A stretch of DNA of 64,000 nucleotides, from NCBI RefSeq assembly GCF_965662675.1, contig NZ_CBFIIK010000006.1, forward strand, positions 1-64,000, in the 5' to 3' direction. The notes beneath the pieces were generated by a model that searched no databases, had not been told where the DNA came from, and worked only from the letters and a program-made list of their open reading frames with translations. This DNA comes from Roseicyclus sp965662675 (lineage in GTDB: Bacteria > Pseudomonadota > Alphaproteobacteria > Rhodobacterales > Rhodobacteraceae). How positions within the stretch are numbered: the first letter of the stretch is position 1; every line of letters begins with the position of its first letter. Positions 8,364-16,773 of the stretch are shown here, in pieces. The translations under genes were made by a program, and so were the position numbers.

Positions 8364-9416
8364 TCACAGGGCGATCATCCGCTGTGTGCTTTGGCGTGGC
8401 ATCAATTGATAGCCGGCATCCACATTGCGGGGGTGATCGGGCAGATTTTCCAGCTGGGCCAGGATCATTTGAACCGCCTGCAAACCGGTCTGATATCGAT
8501 GCGTGCGCACCGATGTGAGCGTGGGCACCGAACATGCCGCGACATCAAGATCGTTGAAGCCGACGATCCCCATCCGTGCCGGTACCGAAATTCCGCGACG
8601 TTGGCATTCGAATAATGCGCCCAGCGCCACATCGTCATTGTTGCAAAAGACCGCATCGACATCGGGACATTGCGCCAAAAGGTCGGACATCAGCTGTCCG
8701 CCCATAGAATAGGATGTCGGCTGGGGCGATGTCATGATGAGGCGCGCATCATCGTTCAGCCCAGCGGCGGACACGACATCGCGATAGCCCGCAAGTCGCC
8801 GCTGGGCGCGCGGGTCCATGAGCGCGCCCAAAAATCCGATGCGGCGATATCCCTGTTCGATCAGATGGCGCACCGCAGCGCGGCCCGCATCGCGCTGATC
8901 GCAGCCGATGATCATGTCGATCGGGTCCGGGCTGGTTTCCATCACCTGCACGACAGGGCAACCCATCTGCTGAAGTACCTGTCGCGCGCGATCGGACTGA
9001 TCTATCCCCGAGACGATCACACCCGCGGGGCGCTGTGTCGCGAAGATGCGCAGCAACTCCTCTTCTCCGGTAAGCTGATAGCGGGTGTTGACGAATTGCG
9101 GGGTATATCCGCTGTTCTCCAGCCCATCCATCACGCCGCGCACCAGATCCGCGAAGATCTGGTTGGTCAGCGAAGGGATCACCACACCCAAGATCCGTGA
9201 ACGCGCCGAAGCCAGTGCTTGGGCGGCCGGATTGGGCACGTAACCAAGGGTTGCCACGGCCTTTTGCACCTTGCTGAGAGTCGCGGGGGATACCAGTTCG
9301 GGGCTCCGCATTGCGCGTGAAACAGTTACAACGCTAACATTAGCCGATGCGGCAACATCTGAAAGTTTAACCGCTTGTTTTTTATAACTATTCGCAGGCA
9401 TAGATGCTTGATGCAT
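8364..9416 (-). CDS. LacI-family transcriptional regulator
   Basis: A 350-residue repressor. The helix-turn-helix and hinge are at residues 17-65 (VKLSDVAASANVSVVTVSRAM and the hinge ANPAAQALASARS-like segment), followed by a periplasmic-binding-like effector domain (ILGVVIPSLTNQIFADLVRG to the C-terminus). Its sequence is closest to the gluconate-repressor type. It is divergent from TRAP system 1 and lies upstream of the dehydratase at 6540-8321, so it most likely controls both. A second Met at 9401 is an alternative start; neither has a clear ribosome site. A candidate operator is at 9443-9461. Confidence 0.9.
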   Translation of the reverse strand: MHQASMPANSYKKQAVKLSDVAASANVSVVTVSRAMRSPELVSPATLSKVQKAVATLGYVPNPAAQALASARSRILGVVIPSLTNQIFADLVRGVMDGLENSGYTPQFVNTRYQLTGEEELLRIFATQRPAGVIVSGIDQSDRARQVLQQMGCPVVQVMETSPDPIDMIIGCDQRDAGRAAVRHLIEQGYRRIGFLGALMDPRAQRRLAGYRDVVSAAGLNDDARLIMTSPQPTSYSMGGQLMSDLLAQCPDVDAVFCNNDDVALGALFECQRRGISVPARMGIVGFNDLDVAACSVPTLTSVRTHRYQTGLQAVQMILAQLENLPDHPRNVDAGYQLMPRQSTQRMIAL

Positions 9417-9437
9417 GGGCTCATTTGAATTTCAGAT

Positions 9438-9485
9438 TTGACAATGATATACGTTTTCATTTACCCAACTGCAATAGAATTGTCA
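9438..9485. promoter_or_regulatory. Divergent control region with candidate LacI operator
   Basis: In the 106-base gap between lacI-type and dctQ genes, AATGATATACGTTTTCATT (9443-9461) is a 19-base imperfect palindrome with outer arms AATGA/TCATT. It is nested in a larger inverted repeat TGACAAT (9439-9445) and ATTGTCA (9479-9485). TTGACA at 9438-9443 could be a -35 box for the TRAP operon. The local LacI protein is the expected binder. Confidence 0.4.
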
Positions 9486-9522
9486 GATCGCACAAGGTCG
9501 CGACGGAACAACGACAGGGGGG

Positions 9523-10053
9523 ATGCACGTGCTGGCACGCTTGGAGGCGGTGTTCGTACGTTTGGCTGAATTGGCTCTTGTCGGCCTTTTGGCGGGCATG
9601 ACCATCATGGTCTTCGGCAATGTTGTATTGCGTTACAGCTTCAACAGCGGCTGGAATTTTTCCGAGGAAATGTCGCGCTACTTCTTCGTCTGGCTAACCT
9701 TCATCGGCTCGATACTCGCCTTCCGCGAACACAACCATGTCGGGGTGGAAACCTTCGTGCGCATGCTCGGGCCTGTAGGGCGGCGTATCTGCATTGGCTT
9801 GACCAATCTCGTGATCTTGATCTGCGCCACGGTGTTGTTTTGGGGCACATGGCTACAGCACGACATCAACGCCAGCATGACCGCCCCGGTTGTGGGTCTG
9901 TCGATGATCTGGGTTTACGGAATCACCTATGTGACGGGAGGGGCAATGGCCCTGATCGCATTTGTCCGTCTCATCCGGGCCCTCGTCGGCCGCGTCTCAC
10001 CAACGGAAATGGCCCGCTTCACGGGTGAATTCGACATGACGGACCGACACTGA
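9523..10053 (+). CDS. dctQ: TRAP transporter small membrane subunit (system 1)
   Basis: A 176-residue DctQ protein with four predicted membrane helices (about residues 16-36, 48-66, 87-107 and 127-148). It joins DctM to form the membrane part of a sodium-driven tripartite carboxylate importer. Conserved DctQ features include RYSFNSGWNFSEEMSRYFFVWLTFIGS. The purine-rich GGGGGG abuts this ATG; a GTG two codons on (9529) would have better spacing. It overlaps dctM by one base (TGATG). The ligand is probably the acid dehydrated by the enzyme at 6540-8321. Confidence 0.9.
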   Translation: MHVLARLEAVFVRLAELALVGLLAGMTIMVFGNVVLRYSFNSGWNFSEEMSRYFFVWLTFIGSILAFREHNHVGVETFVRMLGPVGRRICIGLTNLVILICATVLFWGTWLQHDINASMTAPVVGLSMIWVYGITYVTGGAMALIAFVRLIRALVGRVSPTEMARFTGEFDMTDRH

Positions 10054-11330
10054 TGGTTCTGTTGATTTTCCTCGGCACGCTTTTTCTGGGATTGGCCATC
10101 GGCATCCCCGTGGCCTATGCCCTGATGCTGTGCGCCGTGGTCTTGATGTCGTGGATGGGGCTGTTCAACCCTCAGATCATCAGCCAGCAAATGGTTACCG
10201 GCGCGAATTCATTCACGCTGCTGGCCATTCCCTTCTTCTTGTTGGCCGGCGAATTGATGAATGCGGGCGGTCTTTCCAAGCGGATCGTCAATTTCGCGGT
10301 CGCATGCGTCGGGCACATCCGCGGCGGACTGGGGATCGTGGCGGTGATTGCCGCTGTCGTCATGGCCTCCTTATCCGGCTCGGCCGCCGCGGATTCAGCA
10401 GCTTTGGCGGCGATCTTGATCCCGATGATGCGCGAGGCAGGCTATAACGTGCCGCGCGCGGCGGGCTTGATGGCGGCGGGCGGCGTGATCGCCCCGGTCA
10501 TTCCGCCATCCATCGCCTTCATCATTTTCGGTGTTGCGGCGAATGTGTCGATCACTGCGCTGTTCATGGGAGGGATCGTCCCCGGCCTGATGATGGCGAT
10601 TTCCTTGATCGTTGCTTGGTTGATCGTGGCGCGGCGCGAAAACGTAAAGCCTTTGCCAAAATGCAGCGGGAAAGAGCGATTGCTGGCGACGGTCAAGGCC
10701 GGCTGGGCCTTGGTGATGCCGGTTATCATTCTTGGTGGCATACGCTTTGGTATCTTCACGCCAACCGAAGCCGCGGTAATCGCAGCGGTCTATGCGCTTT
10801 TCGTCGGCATGTTCATCTATCGGGAACTCAAGATTTCCGATCTTTATCATGTCCTTCTGAACGCGGCAAAAACCACTTCGATCGTCTTGTTCCTCGTCGC
10901 GGCTGCACTTGTGACATCTTGGCTGATCACGCGCGCCAATATTCCTGCTGAAATCACGCGTTTCCTTGCGCCGGTTATCGAAAATCCCAAGCTTCTGATG
11001 CTGGTGATCGTCCTTTTGGTGCTTGTTGTGGGCACAGTCCTCGATCTTGCGCCGACCATTCTGATCTTGGTGCCGGTGCTGATGCCGGTCATCCACGCAG
11101 CCGGGATCGATCCGGTCTATTTTGGGATAATTTTCGTGATGACCACCTGTGTGGGCTTGTTGACCCCGCCGGTCGGAGTTGTGCTGAATGTCGTCAGCGG
11201 CGTCGCACGCGTGCCACTAGGCCAGGTGATTTGGGGCGTCTTGCCCTTCTTGGCGGCCCAAGTTTGCGTCCTGTTCGTGCTGATCGCATTTCCCGAAATT
11301 GTGCTGGTGCCGCTGCAATGGCTGCGCTGA
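10053..11330 (+). CDS. dctM: TRAP transporter large permease (system 1)
   Basis: A 425-residue DctM permease with 11-12 hydrophobic helices; it carries the ion-coupled translocation path. Typical blocks are FFLLAGELMNAGG, GSAAADSAALAAILIPMM, GGVIAPVIPPS and TTCVGLLTPPVGVVLN. It starts inside the dctQ stop and is followed after 38 bases by dctP. Normal length, no anomalies. Confidence 0.93.
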   Translation: MVLLIFLGTLFLGLAIGIPVAYALMLCAVVLMSWMGLFNPQIISQQMVTGANSFTLLAIPFFLLAGELMNAGGLSKRIVNFAVACVGHIRGGLGIVAVIAAVVMASLSGSAAADSAALAAILIPMMREAGYNVPRAAGLMAAGGVIAPVIPPSIAFIIFGVAANVSITALFMGGIVPGLMMAISLIVAWLIVARRENVKPLPKCSGKERLLATVKAGWALVMPVIILGGIRFGIFTPTEAAVIAAVYALFVGMFIYRELKISDLYHVLLNAAKTTSIVLFLVAAALVTSWLITRANIPAEITRFLAPVIENPKLLMLVIVLLVLVVGTVLDLAPTILILVPVLMPVIHAAGIDPVYFGIIFVMTTCVGLLTPPVGVVLNVVSGVARVPLGQVIWGVLPFLAAQVCVLFVLIAFPEIVLVPLQWLR

Positions 11331-11368
11331 GAACAATATCGTGTTTTCACCATGGGAGGAGAAAAACC

Positions 11369-12376
11369 ATGAAAACCGTAGCAAAGATGACCCTCACGAC
11401 CATTCTTGCAGCTGGACTAGGCATGCCTGCGCTGGCTGATATCAGCACACGAACAATCACGCTCTCCAACGGCGTTGCAGAAACCCATCCTGTCGGCAAC
11501 GGCGTTGCAGCGATGAGTGCCTGTATTCAGGAGAAATCCGGCGGTGCGTGGACGGTGAACGCATTTTGGTCGTCGGCATTGGGCGATGACCTGACAGCGA
11601 CACAGGCACTTCGCTCGGGCACGCAGGAAATGGTCATCACCTCGTCCTCGCCGCTTGTCGGGATCGAGCCCGCGCTTGGCGTTTTCGATCTGCCCTTCCT
11701 GTTCGCCAATGCCGAAGAGGCGGATGCGATTCTCGACGGCGGTTTTGGCGATTTCATGAACGAAAAGCTCGAGGCCGCCGGCCTTGTGAACCTCGCCTAT
11801 TGGGAAAACGGGTTCCGCAACCTCACGAACTCGGTCCGTCCGGTGCAATCGCTGGAGGATTTCGCAGGGCTGCGCGTGCGCGTGATGCAGAACAACATCT
11901 TCCTGGACACCTTCCAGGCACTCGGCACCAATGCAACGCCGATGGCATTCGGCGAGGTGTTCACCGCTCTTGAAACGCGTGCGATCGACGCCCAGGAAAA
12001 CCCCTATGTCACGATCGACACCTCGAAATTCTACGAGGTTCAGGGCTACCTTTCGGCCACTCAGCACGCCTATACGCCGTTCCTGGCCCTGTTCTCGGGG
12101 CCCATCTTCAACAGCTATTCCGATGTCGAACAGCAAATGCTGCGCGATTGTGCGGCTGTCGGGCGTGATGAGCAGCGCAGCGTCAGCCGCGCTTTGTCGG
12201 GCGTATCACTGGCAAATGTTCAGGCGGCCGGGATGCAGTTCAGCGAGATCAGCACCGCTGAAATGGAGCGTATCCGCGAAGCTGTTCAAGGCGTCTATGC
12301 CAAACATGCACCCACCATCGGAACCGATGTGGTCGAACGCATGCAGAGCGAGCTGAACACATTGCGCGGTAACTGA
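11369..12376 (+). CDS. dctP: TRAP transporter substrate-binding protein (system 1)
   Basis: A 335-residue periplasmic DctP protein with a signal peptide ending at ALA (about residue 23). The conserved carboxylate-binding Arg is in LRVRVMQNN, followed by the usual ENGFRNLTN and DAQENPY blocks. A GGGAGGAG ribosome site sits just before the ATG at 11369, so the longer upstream reading is rejected. Unusually for this window the order is dctQ-dctM-dctP, and the binding-protein gene is closed by a strong terminator at 12385-12423. Confidence 0.93.
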   Translation: MKTVAKMTLTTILAAGLGMPALADISTRTITLSNGVAETHPVGNGVAAMSACIQEKSGGAWTVNAFWSSALGDDLTATQALRSGTQEMVITSSSPLVGIEPALGVFDLPFLFANAEEADAILDGGFGDFMNEKLEAAGLVNLAYWENGFRNLTNSVRPVQSLEDFAGLRVRVMQNNIFLDTFQALGTNATPMAFGEVFTALETRAIDAQENPYVTIDTSKFYEVQGYLSATQHAYTPFLALFSGPIFNSYSDVEQQMLRDCAAVGRDEQRSVSRALSGVSLANVQAAGMQFSEISTAEMERIREAVQGVYAKHAPTIGTDVVERMQSELNTLRGN

Positions 12377-12384
12377 GTTGCACC

Positions 12385-12423
12385 GCGACTGCGGACGTAT
12401 CATCGTCCGCAGTCGCTCTTTTT
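12385..12423 (+). terminator. Rho-independent terminator after TRAP system 1
   Basis: GCGACTGCGGACG (12385-12397) pairs perfectly over 13 bases with CGTCCGCAGTCGC (12404-12416), with a six-base loop, followed by TCTTTTT. It lies nine bases after the dctP stop and separates the TRAP genes from the DMT transporter. Confidence 0.9.
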
Positions 12424-12444
12424 CCTCCGGACAGGATATACTCG

Positions 12445-13332
12445 ATGTTTCGCATTTCCCCCACGACGCTGGGGATGGCTATGATGCTTTTGGGAATGTT
12501 CCTGTTCACAGCCAATGACGCACTCGGAAAATGGCTGGTTGCCAGCTATTCCGTTGGTCAGGTTCTATTGATCCGCAGCCTCGGGGCCTTGTGCATCCTC
12601 TTGCCGTTCGTTTTCGCATTCGGGTGGCGTAACCTGATCCGGCTTGAACGACCCAAGGTGCAGTTCGCACGCGTATGTTTTTCGACGGCAGAAGTGTTCT
12701 GCTTTTATTTTGCCGTGCGTTACATGCCGCTTGCGGACACCATGACGTTCTGGCTCGCCGCGCCGATCTATGTGGCCCTGCTCGCCCCGATCTTCTTGCG
12801 CGAAACTGTCGGAATGCTGCGCTGGGCGGCCATTTTGCTGGGATTTGTCGGGGTGATCATCGCGCTCGAGCCGACCGGACAAGGGTTTGGGATTGCGGGC
12901 CTTATCGCTGTCCTCGGTTCTTTTTGCTTCGCGCTCATGCTGATCACGGGGCGTCATCTGCGCGAGACGCCGGATATTGCACTCGTATTTTGGCAATTGA
13001 TTGGGGCGGGGCTTGCGGGCTTTGTCGCAGCGCCGGTGGGTTGGATCATGCCCAGCTCCTTGGATTGGGCTTTGCTTGCATTGGTGGGCGTGGTGGCGAT
13101 GGGGGCGCATCTTTGTGTCAACAGGGCGCTGAAGCTGGCCGATGCGGGCCTGCTTGCCCCGTTGCAATACACGCTTTTGCTTTGGGCGATCATTCTGGGT
13201 TGGATCTTTTTCGACGATATTCCACGGACAACCATGTTGGTGGGGGCTGCTATCATTGTTCTTGGGGGGCTGTTGCTGGTCATGTCCGACAAACAATCAC
13301 GCCCGAAATTGACGCGACCTCACAAAAGCTGA
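12445..13332 (+). CDS. EamA/DMT-family transporter
   Basis: A 295-residue inner-membrane protein with ten predicted helices in two EamA repeats. The family exports or imports small metabolites; the ligand cannot be read from sequence. Typical features are NDALGKWLV in helix 1, the gap between repeats near residues 135-145, and VNRALKLADAGLLAPLQYT in repeat 2. It follows the TRAP terminator, so it probably has its own promoter or relies on readthrough. Its position before dgoK suggests an accessory sugar-acid transporter, which is inference. Confidence 0.85.
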   Translation: MFRISPTTLGMAMMLLGMFLFTANDALGKWLVASYSVGQVLLIRSLGALCILLPFVFAFGWRNLIRLERPKVQFARVCFSTAEVFCFYFAVRYMPLADTMTFWLAAPIYVALLAPIFLRETVGMLRWAAILLGFVGVIIALEPTGQGFGIAGLIAVLGSFCFALMLITGRHLRETPDIALVFWQLIGAGLAGFVAAPVGWIMPSSLDWALLALVGVVAMGAHLCVNRALKLADAGLLAPLQYTLLLWAIILGWIFFDDIPRTTMLVGAAIIVLGGLLLVMSDKQSRPKLTRPHKS

Positions 13333-13573
13333 ACCGGAATAAAAAGGGACGCGCATACGCAATGCTTCAGGTGTTCTTCGTGGCATACCCATTCGCGGGC
13401 ACACAGCGGCCAAAGCCTACAGCGTTTTGCCGCTTACCTGCGGTCGGGGTGCCGGGTCGATCCGACGCTCCTTCATGCCAGTCTGCCATCAAAACATTCC
13501 GCGCGCTCTTTTGCCGCCTGCGCCCAAGCGATAGCGTGATGCCGCAGCGCTGTTGCCGCTTGGGAAAGATCGA
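13333..13573. other. Intergenic stretch, 241 bases, no feature assigned
   Basis: Lies between the DMT transporter and dgoK on the same strand. No reading frame here has family support. I see no clear promoter, terminator or repeat. Any promoter for dgoK-dgoA would be here. Confidence 0.4.
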
Positions 13574-14470
13574 ATGAGCCTTGATTGGATTGCGATTGAT
13601 TGGGGAAGCTCGCGATTGCGGGTCTGGGGTTTGGTTGCAGACCGCGTGGTACGAGAAGCCGAGTCCGAAGACGGAATGGTCACATTGTCCGCAGCCGATT
13701 TCGAACCCGCTTTGCTCGCGCTCATTGATAGTTGGCTAACGGAGGGTCACGTGACACCGGCCTTTGCCTGCGGCATGGTCGGAAGCCGCCAAGGCTGGCA
13801 CGAAACACCTTATCGGACGATTCCGTGCGCCCCATTGGCCACTGAATTGACCGCCGTTCTCACACAAGATCCGCGGTTGCAGGTATGGATCGCCCCCGGT
13901 CTGAAACAAGACAAACCCGCCGATGTGATGCGGGGCGAAGAAACGCAAGTTGCGGGGTTTCTGGCGCAAAGACCCGGCTGGGACGGTGCGATCTGTTTGC
14001 CGGGAACGCATAGCAAATGGGTGATCCTCAGCGCGGGTGAGGTCATCAGTTTCCAGACCTTCATGACTGGCGAAATCTTTGACCTTTTGTCAAAGGCGTC
14101 GGTCCTGCGCCATTGCGTCGAGGGGTGGGATGATGCCGCCTTCTTGGCCGGTGTCGATCTGGGCTTCGATCGCCCAGACCGATTGATGGCGCGGCTGTTT
14201 TCGATCCGGGCCGAAACGCTCTTGAATGATCTGGACCGCGCGCATGCGCGGGCGCGTCTTTCCGGGCTGTTGATCGGGGCGGAATTGGCAGTGGCAAAGC
14301 CCTATTGGTTGGGCCAGCCCGTCGCCGTGATCGGCGATCCCAAACTGACAAGACACTATCGCGCTGGGCTTGCCCATATTGGGGTATCGGTCGAAATCGC
14401 GCCTGCACCGGAATTGACATTGGCGGGTCTGGGCATGGCGCGGCGGCTTGCACAATCGGAGGGAAGCTGA
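13574..14470 (+). CDS. dgoK: 2-keto-3-deoxygalactonate kinase
   Basis: A 298-residue DgoK kinase: ATP plus 2-dehydro-3-deoxygalactonate gives the 6-phosphate in the DeLey-Doudoroff galactonate route. The opening WIAIDWGSSRLRVWG is the phosphate-binding block of the family; MVGSRQGW, PGTHSKWV and FMTGEIFDLL are also diagnostic. ATG at 13574 (MSLDW) is preferred over an earlier in-frame start because the family begins here and GGGAAAG lies upstream. It overlaps the aldolase gene by one base (TGATG). Confidence 0.93.
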   Translation: MSLDWIAIDWGSSRLRVWGLVADRVVREAESEDGMVTLSAADFEPALLALIDSWLTEGHVTPAFACGMVGSRQGWHETPYRTIPCAPLATELTAVLTQDPRLQVWIAPGLKQDKPADVMRGEETQVAGFLAQRPGWDGAICLPGTHSKWVILSAGEVISFQTFMTGEIFDLLSKASVLRHCVEGWDDAAFLAGVDLGFDRPDRLMARLFSIRAETLLNDLDRAHARARLSGLLIGAELAVAKPYWLGQPVAVIGDPKLTRHYRAGLAHIGVSVEIAPAPELTLAGLGMARRLAQSEGS

Positions 14471-15087
14471 TGCGCCCGTTGATTGCCATCCTTCGTGGCA
14501 TCACCCCGCCCGAGGCATTGAGCGTGACCCGCGCGCTGATCGCGGCGGGTATTGGCCGCATCGAGGTGCCGCTGAATTCCCCCATGCCTTGGGACAGTAT
14601 CGCGATCATGCAAGATGCTTTTGGTCACCAAGCGCAAATCGGTGCAGGCACGGTGCTTGAGGTTGCAGAGGTGACCCGTCTGGCGTCCATCGGGGGACAG
14701 ATCGTCGTGTCGCCAAACTGCAATCCCGATGTTATCGCGGCCACCCGCGCGGCCGGAATGTTGAGCTTTCCCGGTGTCTTTACCCCGACCGAAGCCTTTT
14801 GCGCCCTCAGGGCGGGGGCGTCTGGGCTCAAGCTTTTCCCGGCTTCACTGATTGGCCCTGACGGTGTCCGGGCAATACGCGCTGTCTTGCCGCCCGCAAC
14901 CGAAGTTTATGCGGTGGGCGGTGTGGTTGCAGATGATTTCAAGATCTGGGCAGCCGCAGGCACAACCGGCTTCGGCATTGGCACCATGCTGTACAAGCCG
15001 GGGCTGAGCCCAAGCGAAGTTTCAGCTAGGGCCAAGCGCATCGTCGCCGCTTGGGATGCGCTGGCCTCAGACGGTGAGCTAACGTGA
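14470..15087 (+). CDS. dgoA: 2-keto-3-deoxy-6-phosphogalactonate aldolase
   Basis: A 205-residue class I aldolase of the KDPG/KHG family. It cleaves 2-dehydro-3-deoxy-6-phosphogalactonate to pyruvate and glyceraldehyde 3-phosphate. The proton-relay Glu is in RIEVPLNSP, and the Schiff-base Lys is in SGLKLFPAS; VSPNCNPDV and AVGGV are also conserved. The start is inside the dgoK stop, so the two are translationally coupled. With the dehydratase at 6540-8321 or 876-2081 they complete a galactonate-type pathway. Confidence 0.93.
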   Translation: MRPLIAILRGITPPEALSVTRALIAAGIGRIEVPLNSPMPWDSIAIMQDAFGHQAQIGAGTVLEVAEVTRLASIGGQIVVSPNCNPDVIAATRAAGMLSFPGVFTPTEAFCALRAGASGLKLFPASLIGPDGVRAIRAVLPPATEVYAVGGVVADDFKIWAAAGTTGFGIGTMLYKPGLSPSEVSARAKRIVAAWDALASDGELT

Positions 15088-15364
15088 AACGAGGCCATAG
15101 GGTCACGCACTTCACATGACGACAGCTTGGACAAGGCTTGGCCAAGATCGCATGGCCCGGTCGCGTTTCAGCTATTCACACCAGCTGTTCGACGGGCGCA
15201 CGGCGAAGGCAACACAATCTGGTAAGCGCCGCCCTTAGATGCGATCCAGACAAAAGTCCGACGAACGGACGTTGGCGAAATTGGAAATCAGCTTTTCCAG
15301 AGCGGTGCGACCTATGGCAGAGCGTTTTGGTGCGATGGAAAAACAGCAAGGTTTTTCCCATGAG
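15088..15364. other. Convergent intergenic stretch, 277 bases, nothing assigned
   Basis: It lies between the 3' ends of dgoA (+) and otnI (-). I found no supported gene and no hairpin with a T-tract on either strand. Confidence 0.4.
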
Positions 15365-16129
15365 CTACCCAAACTCCGCCATCCAGCCAAGGCTGTCCTC
15401 GGTCTTGCCTATCGGCCGATATTCCGCGCCAAGGGGTTTGTCCCAAGCATGGGCCGCGATCTCGGCAAAGATCGCGCGATAATCCAGATCGCCGTGATCG
15501 GGCGCGCCCCTGTCTGGGACAGCGGCAAATTGGATATGGCCGATGATGGGCCAAAGCGCGCGCAGCCGTGCGATCACATCGCCTTCGGTCCGACCGACAT
15601 GATAGCAATCGAACATAAGCCTCAACGCGGGGCTATCGATCTGCGCGATCAACGCGGCGGCCTGCGCGGTGGTGTTCAGAAAATAGCCCGGCGCATCATG
15701 CGGGTTGAGCGGTTCGATCAAGATCATCTGCCCCCTGCGCGCCGCATGGGTGCAGGCATAGTGCAAATTGTCGAGAAAGGTGCGATGCGCCCTTTCACCT
15801 TCGGCCTTGCCCGCCATCACATGCACGGCGCCCGCGCCGATGGCCGTAGCATAATCCAGCGCCTCATCAATGGCCGCGCGCGCCTCATCCTCACGACCGG
15901 GCAGGGCGGCAAGCCCGTTTTCGCCCGTAGCCACATCGCCGCGCCGGGTGTTGAGGCCAAGCATCGCAAGGCCGGTCTCGGTCAAGGCAGCGGCGACATC
16001 GCCTGTGGCGATGTCATAGGGCCAATGGCACTCGACCGCGTCGAAGCCTGCCGTATGGGCCGCGCGGATCGCATCGGGAAGCGCGCGGTCGGTCCACAGA
16101 AAGCCGAGATTGGCCGAAAACCGCGTCAT
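15365..16129 (-). CDS. otnI: 2-oxo-tetronate isomerase (hydroxypyruvate isomerase family)
   Basis: A 254-residue TIM-barrel protein of the AP-endonuclease-2/Hyi family. OtnI converts 2-oxo-tetronate to 3-oxo-tetronate. Likely metal ligands are the acidic residues in ILIEPLNPHD, LMFDCYHV and GAEYRP; the opening FSANLGFLW and GFDAVECHWPYD are typical. The start at 16129 overlaps the otnC stop (ATGA), so a Met three codons upstream is less likely. It is last in the run ltnD-otnK-otnC-otnI, whose exact composition matches the published tetronate pathway. Confidence 0.92.
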   Translation of the reverse strand: MTRFSANLGFLWTDRALPDAIRAAHTAGFDAVECHWPYDIATGDVAAALTETGLAMLGLNTRRGDVATGENGLAALPGREDEARAAIDEALDYATAIGAGAVHVMAGKAEGERAHRTFLDNLHYACTHAARRGQMILIEPLNPHDAPGYFLNTTAQAAALIAQIDSPALRLMFDCYHVGRTEGDVIARLRALWPIIGHIQFAAVPDRGAPDHGDLDYRAIFAEIAAHAWDKPLGAEYRPIGKTEDSLGWMAEFG

Positions 16130-16773
16130 CCATCCCACTCCACATCAAAAGTGGTGACGACTGCGCGTAGCTGCCCTGCGTCGAGCATGCGTGCATCGGT
16201 GCCGCGCAAGATCAGCGCCAGCCGCGCGGTGGCCTCAAGCTCTTCGATGGCGGCACAGGCGGCTTCGACATCCTTTGCCGCAACGACCGGGCCGTGATTG
16301 GCCAGCATCACGGCACTGCGTTTGCCGGCAAGACCCCGCACCGCTTCCCCCATCGCCGGATCGCCGGGCAGGAAGAACGGCAAAAGCTTGACCCGTCCCA
16401 GCTTCATGATGGCGTAAGGTGTCAGCGGCGGCAGGAAATCATCGGCATCCACATCGGGCATCATCGACAGCGCGACGGAATGGCACGAATGCAGATGTAC
16501 CACCGCGCCCGCCGAGCTGCGCGTGTCGTAAAAGGCGCTATGCAGGGGCATTTCCTTGGTCGGCGGATCGCCCCCCACCAATTGCCCGGCGGCATCGAAC
16601 CGGCTGAGCCGCGCGGGATCGAGACGCCCGAAACTGGTGCCTGTGGGCGAGACCAAAAGCCCGCCATCCTCGGTCCGGGCCGAGATGTTGCCGGTGCTGC
16701 CGTGGGTCAGCCCGCGGTCGAACAGCGACCGTGCCAGATCACAGATCTGGTCGCGCAGGTCGGTCTCTCTCAT
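16126..16773 (-). CDS. otnC: 3-oxo-tetronate 4-phosphate decarboxylase (class II aldolase family)
   Basis: A 215-residue class II aldolase/adducin-family enzyme. OtnC decarboxylates 3-oxo-tetronate 4-phosphate to dihydroxyacetone phosphate and CO2. The zinc site is visible as HLHSCH (the two His of the HxH pair) with a later His in ANHGPV; GSTGNISAR and SPTGTSFG are the substrate loops. It overlaps both neighbours by four bases. Confidence 0.93.
   Translation of the reverse strand: MRETDLRDQICDLARSLFDRGLTHGSTGNISARTEDGGLLVSPTGTSFGRLDPARLSRFDAAGQLVGGDPPTKEMPLHSAFYDTRSSAGAVVHLHSCHSVALSMMPDVDADDFLPPLTPYAIMKLGRVKLLPFFLPGDPAMGEAVRGLAGKRSAVMLANHGPVVAAKDVEAACAAIEELEATARLALILRGTDARMLDAGQLRAVVTTFDVEWDG

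Noticed and set aside
15239..16297. 352-residue + strand open frame
   Set aside because: Antisense to otnI and otnC, both of which are fully supported by motifs and overlaps.
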